From: Raffaelea ambrosiae | Taxonomy: Eukaryota; Ascomycota; Sordariomycetes; Ophiostomatales; Ophiostomataceae | Assembly: GCA_002778195.1 (NCBI GenBank) | Contig: PCDI01000016.1 | Span: 814,237-878,236, forward strand | Length of the DNA: 64,000 nt | Direction of reading: 5' to 3' | Part shown: positions 58,338-64,000 of the stretch, piece after piece | How the letters are laid out: every line of letters starts with the position of its first letter | How positions within the stretch are numbered: position 1 is the stretch's first letter | The notes under the pieces: generated by a model | Database searches by the model: none | Seen by the model: the letters and a program-made list of their open reading frames with translations, nothing else | What the model was told of the DNA's origin: nothing | Program-made: the position numbers and the translations under genes

Positions 58338-60292
58338 GTCTGCAGGACAATTGGCTGGCATGCTATGCAGCTGTCCCAGCCCGAACCAAAGGTGTGCGAG
58401 TGCTACATAGTACTTCGTGTGCGTCTGACAGAGTGCTACAGCGACACTGACAGCCCAACAGCAGTGGCTAGAGTGGCCGTGCATATGGCTACTTGGGTGA
58501 CTGACAAGACTGACGACTGACAAGAGTGACACGGTGGGCAATGCCTGGTTGTCGCTTTTCTCTATTTTCTCTATTTTTCTCTTTTTTTTGCTCCGTTTTT
58601 TTCTGTTTCCCGGTTGGCTTTTCTTTGGTGCAGGCTCCTCCTCACCCCCGGCGGCCGCTTTTTTTTTTTTCATGCTCGCACGAGCTCTGCCTGCGATAGC
58701 GCTTTCTGTGGTGTGTAGGACGCACGCAAGTACCTCTGCCGCCAAGTCTGCGTGCAGAGTGACATCCGGCCAGACAACGAGACTCGCTGGGCTGGAGGGC
58801 CTCCCACCCAGCGAGAGGGCCATCGGACAGGGATAAGGAACGCACCGGCGGCCAGGCCGATAAGGCAGGCCAACCACTGCGGTCGCATTAGCTACATGGG
58901 CGGGCGTTTCGTTGGCCCCGCTAATGTATTTTTTTCCAGTCCATGCGATTTGTTGGTTGTCTGCGAGCATCCCTCTAACCCACGATGCCCCCCCCCCCTC
59001 TGTTTCCGTTGCTGGCTACCGCGGGACCCATCCCAGGTTCCTGTTTTGGGGTTCTTGGTCACGTCGTCGGCCGTTCTTGGGCTGCTCGTGGCTCGTCTGG
59101 GAAACGGGTCGGGGACCCAGTGGTGCAAAGCCAACAATGGCAATCCCGCAACACACACACACCGTCTCGGGCAAAAGTACTATGTAACTACATTGTACGC
59201 GCCCCTAAAACAGCATGGTTTGCAGTCCGGCGCCGCGCCGTCCAGCACGCTTCCGGCATGGTGCGGCCGCGATGTGCGCCGATTAAAAAAGCAGTCGCGA
59301 CGATATCTGGGCATGCCCGCACATGTGAGCGCGTACTCGTCCCCCGTACATACCTTGTGCATAGCAGTAGGATCTCGTTGCAGGGAAGAGAGCTCAGACG
59401 AGCCAGCCTGCCCCGACGGCCGGCCACAGTCGACCCAGAGAGAGATCGGCAGAAACACACAGAACCAGCAGAATCAGGAATGGTCCAGCCCCCGGTCACG
59501 TTGCAGAAGGGTCTTGGGCGATCTCCACACCACCACCACCTCTGCTAGCACAGCGACCAGGGATGAGTTGGGCCAAGGAAGGACCACACAGCGAGGACCG
59601 CCAGCGCTCCATGTCCGGCAGCCCATGCCTCCCTCTGGTCCAGTCTCACGACTGTGCTCACTCGTACATGGCGGCCATGGTGTTTGGGGCGCTGGTTGGG
59701 GCAGCCCGGCCATGTACTGCGATGTATGTATCTTGCATAGGCGTGCGGGCGACAGTGTGCACACCGTACAAGGCTCCGCCGCATGGGTCGAGACACATAC
59801 CTCGATGAACCGATCAAGAGAGGCCAGCCGTCGGAGGGGTGACGAATCCAAGCCCCCCCAGTCAGCCGTGTGGTATCGCTTTGCCTGTCAGCCTGCTGCA
59901 GAGGTACACGGTGGTGGTGTGGCCATGATAGTGTGGTGGGTCCTTCCGTGTGTGTTTTTTTCTTCCTTTCTTTTTTTCTTTCTTTTTTTCTTCTTTTTTT
60001 TCTTGTTTTTTTTTCCTGTTTGGGGGGGGGGGGGACCCCCTAGTCCGTTCCTATCCATTCTTTGCTTTTCTCTTGGTCCCCTCTTCACCTGGCCGATGAT
60101 ATCGCCACCACCCATCCCCCCAAGATAACGGAATGGCTGGCTGGCCACCACCACGGCTGCCATGGCCACCATGCACGACCAAGGCCGCCCTGCCCGGCCG
60201 GTGGCTCTGGTGGCTGTGGTCCTTGCCCACTTCCTTGCCCACTCACACGCACCCACACGCCCACCACGCCCACACGCCCCCCCATTCCGATG

Positions 60293-60300
60293 TATATATA
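60293..60300 (+). promoter_or_regulatory. TATA box of the small GPI-type gene
   Basis: TATATATA lies 260 bp before the ATG at 60560, followed by a C/T-rich leader. TATA plus a long pyrimidine-rich leader is typical of strongly expressed fungal genes. Confidence 0.6.
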
Positions 60301-60559
60301 GATGGTGGCTCATCAGACTCGTTTACCCACCCCCTTTCTTTCTTTCTTCTCCTGCTCCACTCTCTCTCAAATAAAAAGAAGCTCACCTCCCACCTTCCTC
60401 AGTCTTTCGTTCAGCTCGAAATCCAATCCAAACCAAACCAACAATCGTTTCTTCCAATCTTCTCTTCAGTCTCTCGCTCTAGACTTCACCACTTTCCAAA
60501 CTCTTCCACCATACCTTCCTCAAGTTAATCAACTTTCACACCACCCCCCCACCGTCAAC

Positions 60560-60793
60560 ATGAAGGTCTCTGCCATCCTCCTGACTGCCGTCCTCGGCGC
60601 CACCTCTGCCGTCGCCCAGACCGGCACTGCCTCTGCTGGCGTCGCTGCCCCGACTGCCAACGGCACCTACAGCGCTCCCACCGCTACCTCCTCGACCGCT
60701 GTCGTGACTGGCGGCGCCGCCCTCCTGGACCGGTCCATGGCCGGTGCCGCTGGCGCCGTCGCTGCCGTCGCTGCTGTTGCCTTTGCTCTGTAA
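60560..60793 (+). CDS. Small secreted GPI-anchor-like protein, 77 aa
   Basis: A single exon. Residues 1-19 (MKVSAILLTAVLGATSAVA) are a clear signal peptide. The mature part is a short Thr/Ser/Ala-rich spacer with one N-x-T site (ANGTYS), then a Gly/Ala region and a hydrophobic C-terminus (GAVAAVAAVAFAL) preceded by small residues, the layout of a GPI-attachment signal. The mature wall- or membrane-bound product would be only about 30-35 residues. Codons are almost all C-ending and the start context is CAACATGA; with the TATA box and long leader this points to high expression. No function can be assigned. A plain small secreted protein is the alternative if the C-terminus is not a GPI signal. 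Confidence 0.8.
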   Translation: MKVSAILLTAVLGATSAVAQTGTASAGVAAPTANGTYSAPTATSSTAVVTGGAALLDRSMAGAAGAVAAVAAVAFAL

Positions 60794-61695
60794 ACAAACT
60801 CTTGTTTGCACAAAGTAACAACAACCACCCCAGCATCGTCGATTTCAACCGCAATCTGCTTTTGATTTGATATCTTTTTTTTCTTCATTTCTGTGTTTTC
60901 GCTCGGCACCGCACGCCAATCCACCTCGTGTTCCTCGACCTGCTTTGCGCGTGTCAAACGAATCATGGAGACCTCGGCTTTGATGGCTTGATGGTTTCTC
61001 GGAGACGGAGGAAAGGGGGGGAGATCATATGGTAACGGCCGGGATCGCTTGGAAAGTGAATTCTCAACAAGGCATATATTTCATGGGTCGGGAATAGATC
61101 GGTTCAACATTTGGAGTTCTTCTTCTTGGTCATTTTTACCAGTATACTTTAATTTTTAATGCCTTTTCTCTCTCATTTGTTGTCTGTTATCTTCTACCGA
61201 CGCCAAACGAGAAAACCCCAACCAACTCTTGTCTACTTCATTCTTGCATTCATGTCAAGACGGCCAGAGAACATCCAGGCTCATCTATTCGCCTTGACTC
61301 AAAGCATGTTCATAGAAAATATACTCTTTTCCTCGGAAACAAAATCTACCATGCTATCCATGTGCACGCTGATTCCCAATGCTCTTTTTAGTCTATGCTT
61401 GTAGGTTCGAATCTAGCTTCTAGGAGCCCATGTTTGCGCCCGTTTGGAAGCTCGGCAAGCTCTGCAAGCTCTGCGAGCTCTTTCTTGACACTTGCCGTTT
61501 TGCTTTTTTTTGGCTTTGCTCAAAGAGCAAGTCGGTATGCGTCGGCAACCAAAACTATGCTTGTTTTCCTGTGCACGCTCGCCCGCGTTTCGTGTTTCGT
61601 TTGTTTCCCCAAGTTTGTCTGACAGTGTTTCCCAGTCCCAGTGTCCCTATTGGCTACTACACCTCGTCTTCGAAGCGTGTCGTCATGATCGTGTG
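60794..61695. other. Convergent 3' spacer
   Basis: About 900 bp between two gene ends, with T-rich and mixed sequence. A GGTTCGAAT-like word at 61404-61412 resembles a tRNA T-loop but lacks the stems. Nothing else was recognised. Confidence 0.55.
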
Positions 61696-62439
61696 CTACT
61701 TGTCACTCACCCCGTGTCCTTCGTGACGTAACCGAAAAGCCTCCAAGATCATGGTCTGCGTCGCCTTCACCGTGAGCGGTATGGCTCGTCCTGTGGCCAG
61801 ACGCTCCTGCCGGACCTCTTCTTCTGTGGCCCATACGTAATCTTGGTGCTCCTCGGGGTCCAGCACCACGGGCGCGCAGCTGCGAACGAGGGCGTGGAAG
61901 ACAAAGCGGCAGAACACCCGCTGGCCTGTCCGATTGGTAAAGACAAAGCCGCGGTCCGCGCTGCCATCATCCAGGATGCCGCCAGGAGTCGAAGAGGTGG
62001 CAGGTGGCGGCGGCATCGCCGGCTGTGGGATGAAGTGCGTGTACTCGCGCGCCACGAGCCCGGACTCTTCCCAGAGCTCGCGCGATGCGGCTCCCAGAAG
62101 GGTGCGCTTGTTGAAGGACGCGACGTCATCATCGGCAGCGGCAGCAGCAGCTTTGCCGCCATCATTTGGATCATCATCATCGTCGTCGTCGTCGTCGTCG
62201 TCGTCTTCTTGGTCGGCCGCACCACCCGGGATCTCCCAGCGGTTGGGCATCGAGTCATGGGCGGCTCGCTGCACCAGAAGCACACGGCCCTGCTCGTCAA
62301 AGACGACGGTCCCGACGGCCAGGCCGTTCCAGTGCTTGTGGTGCGCCCGGAGCCACGTCCGCGGCGGCACGTTCCAGGGCGCCAGCGACGCATCTACGGA
62401 AAAGGTGAATACGTCGGGCGGCGGATTCTGCGGCGCCAT
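61696..62439 (-). CDS. Nudix hydrolase with a poly-Asp insertion in the Nudix box
   Basis: Nudix enzymes hydrolyse nucleoside diphosphates linked to another moiety. A single exon of 247 aa. The fold is visible: HKHWNGLAVGTVVFDEQGRVLLVQRA, NRWEIPGG, and the catalytic helix ASRELWEESGL (REUXEEXGU intact). Between IPGG and that helix the usual short loop is replaced by about 45 residues with a run of 12 Asp, then Ala and Lys, encoded by a (GTC)n/(ATC)n tract. C-terminal RVFCRFVFHALV and EEHQDYVWATEEEV resemble MTH1/NUDT-type ends. The last codons (GTGAGTGACAAGTAG) look like a splice donor followed by a stop, so a further 3' exon is possible. The substrate is unknown. Confidence 0.88.
   Translation of the reverse strand: MAPQNPPPDVFTFSVDASLAPWNVPPRTWLRAHHKHWNGLAVGTVVFDEQGRVLLVQRAAHDSMPNRWEIPGGAADQEDDDDDDDDDDDDPNDGGKAAAAAADDDVASFNKRTLLGAASRELWEESGLVAREYTHFIPQPAMPPPPATSSTPGGILDDGSADRGFVFTNRTGQRVFCRFVFHALVRSCAPVVLDPEEHQDYVWATEEEVRQERLATGRAIPLTVKATQTMILEAFRLRHEGHGVSDK
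62169..62207. repeat. (ATC/GTC)n trinucleotide tract coding poly-Asp
   Basis: Plus-strand ATC then GTC triplets are read on the minus strand as a run of about 12 Asp codons inside the Nudix box loop. Confidence 0.9.
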
Positions 62440-63146
62440 TTTGTTTCTGTATGGTTGGCGGCCAGAATAGCCTGCGTGAGGCTCTTATCGCGCGCGCGGG
62501 GGCGGAACGGGACAGTCCAAAAAAAAAAAAATTTTACGATGCCGCCCTCCAGAGGCCTCTTTTGGGAGCCGCCCAAGTGCCTTCCTTTCCAAGGCACTCT
62601 TGTGCTTGGCAGCACTCGGCTGCCCTTCGCGGGTTGCCTGTTGCGGACTAGCGCCTAGCCGGGCGGCCGTCTCGCCCGACAGAGAGATCGCTGTATCTCG
62701 GGAGGCGTTCGCTCTGACAAAGGAGGCACAGCACGGCACGATAGCACCGCCACCAAAAGCCGACAATGGTAAGCAGTACTTGCGGACCCCGCTATTTCTG
62801 TGCCAATCACATGTACCTCTTTATCAACCACGCCATGCTTGCTTTTTGGGGCGCACGGATCAACGACGGGCGGCCACGAGCAATGATGTGTTATTGGAGC
62901 ACCCGGCCGATCTGATAATGGTGTGGTACTTGGGATGCAGGACATGAACCGATACAGAAATCGAGAAAAAAGAGAAAAAAAGAGAGAAAAAAAAGGAAAA
63001 AAAAGAAGAAAAAAAAACGGCGCGCGGCCGTGCTTTGTCAAAGATCTCGCCCTTGCCGCAATTGACTCACTCTTTGTTCTCGGGTTCCGGAACACGGGAG
63101 CCATTGTCCTTGTAATACAGCGTCCTTGTCCTTTGCTATCCTGGTC
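62440..63146. other. Divergent promoter region between Nudix and M20 genes
   Basis: About 700 bp between two gene starts. It contains a purine-rich A/G block at 62958-63018. No other gene is supported. Confidence 0.55.
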
Positions 63147-63847
63147 ATGGTCTTATCACGAGTTGCCCGTCTGGCCACATCGGGCCTCCGGCCCCGGATG
63201 AGGCTCGCCGGCGGCATCAGCTGTGTGGCACGACACAGTACGCCACCGCGATGGGCGGCCAGGACGATCGCCACCGCCAGCCTGTCTGACGACGAGCTGG
63301 CAGACATCCGGGCCAACCAGGACCGGCTGATGGCGACGCTTCATGAGACATGCGCCTTTGGCCCGGGCGAGCGCTGGGGGAGGTCAGTTTGTCCTTTGTG
63401 TGTGTTTCTGGTCTGCTGGCCAGCGGCCAAGCTGGCAGCATGGCCAAAGGGCGGGTGAGACATGGAAAGACGTCGAAAACAAAAAGGCTAAAGCCGAGAA
63501 ACGCAGTGCGCCCACAGAGACGGGCATGCACCGTCTGACGCTCTCGGACGCGGACAAGCAGGCCCGGGACTGGTTTGTGGAGACCACCACGGCGCTGGGC
63601 TGCCAGGTGACGGTCGATGCCATGGGCAGCATCTTTGCGGTGCGGCCGGGCAAGAGAGCGGGGCCGGCGACCTTTGCGGGCTCGCATCTGGACACGCAGC
63701 CGACGGGCGGACGCTACGACGGCATCCTGGGGATCCAGGCGGGCATAGAGATGCTCAGGGTGCTGCGCGAGCGCGGGATCGAGACGGAGTATCCGGTGGG
63801 CGTCGTCAACTGGACCAAGTGGGTGTTTGTTTCTGTTTGTTCTGTTT

Positions 63848-63878
<31 letters not shown>

Positions 63879-64000
63879 CCTTTTTTTTTTTGTGTCTCGG
63901 TTCTGTGTTCTGGATGGAGGCCCATTCTCCTTCCTCTGCTGACGACTCGGGACAGTGAAGAAGGCGCCCGCTTCCCCATCAGCATGGTGGCGTCGGGGGT
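63147..64000 (+). CDS. M20 amidase/carbamoylase (beta-ureidopropionase-type), 5' part, cut by the window edge
   Basis: Members hydrolyse N-carbamoyl amino acids or ureidopropionate with two metal ions, for example in pyrimidine breakdown. Exons 63147-63382, 63507-63818 and 63956 to the edge. The junctions restore ERWGSAPTETGMHRLTLSDADK and VVNWTNEEGARFPISM, both family landmarks, which fixes the acceptors. SHLDTQPTGGRYDGILG carries metal-ligand His and Asp, and the Glu pair follows in NEEGARFP. The N-terminus is Arg-rich with few acidic residues (RVARLATSGLRPRMRLAGG), suggesting a mitochondrial presequence. The C-terminal half lies outside the window. The first donor is GTCAGT, as in the SEC12 gene. 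Confidence 0.9.

Larger units (their letters stand above)
51639..60559. other. Gene-poor, repeat-rich region, 8.9 kb
   Basis: No gene I can support. It contains two related 13- and 14-bp minisatellites, a 9-bp GCAGCTCTG array, a 10-bp GGAGACAGAT array, an AC tract and four exact TACATAGTA words. Several long open frames cross the region (54717-56432 minus, 58752-60128 plus), but their composition follows the repeats and homopolymers. The last 260 bases are the promoter and leader of the GPI-type gene. Confidence 0.5.

Noticed and set aside
58752..60128. Open frame of about 458 codons on the plus strand
   Set aside because: It opens at GTG, has no early ATG, no domain, a mixed Cys/Trp/Thr composition, and runs into long T and G homopolymers coding Phe and Gly. 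It looks like a chance frame.
61404..61412. GGTTCGAAT word resembling a tRNA T-loop
   Set aside because: The flanking bases do not form a T-stem, and no box A or acceptor stem lies at the right distance.

Overview
The window is nuclear DNA of a filamentous ascomycete (Pezizomycotina), most likely a Sordariomycete. Genes carry short spliceosomal introns (about 50-190 nt, mostly GTGAGT/GTACGT donors and CAG/TAG acceptors). Coding exons are GC-rich and strongly C/G-ending, while spacers are pyrimidine-rich and full of simple repeats. The protein set is typically fungal: a CBM18 chitin deacetylase, a GH45 endoglucanase, a SEC12-type WD40 protein, an LMBR1-like membrane protein, bZIP and DUF5672 proteins. 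No bacterial operons, rRNA, CRISPR arrays or intact transposons were seen. The species cannot be named from this alone.

Layout. 1-20.8 kb is gene-rich: chitin deacetylase (-), two DUF5672 glycosyltransferase-like paralogues in divergent orientation (- then +), SEC12 (-), aldehyde dehydrogenase (-) and an LMBR1-domain protein (+). From 20.8 to 40.5 kb the only convincing gene is an SMP-30/gluconolactonase-like enzyme (-) at 24.3-25.5 kb; about 15 kb after it has no gene I can support and holds dinucleotide tracts, minisatellites and short palindromes. From 40.5 to 51.6 kb lie a bZIP transcription factor (+), an unrecognised three-exon protein (+), a large disordered protein (-) and a GH45 endoglucanase (-). 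A second poor stretch (51.7-60.5 kb) holds several minisatellites. The right end has a tiny secreted GPI-anchor-like protein (+), a Nudix hydrolase (-) with a poly-Asp insertion, and the start of an M20 amidase/carbamoylase (+) cut by the window edge.

The genes do not form one pathway or an obvious secondary-metabolite cluster. They are housekeeping and trafficking genes (SEC12, LMBR1, ALDH, Nudix, M20) mixed with cell-wall and secretion genes (chitin deacetylase, GH45, GPI protein, DUF5672 pair). The most unusual signal is not a gene. It is a 9-mer palindrome half-site, TACATAGTA/TACTATGTA, present 19 times in exact form, always outside the coding regions called here, where about 0.5 is expected by chance. 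In places it is arranged as perfect or near-perfect inverted repeats.
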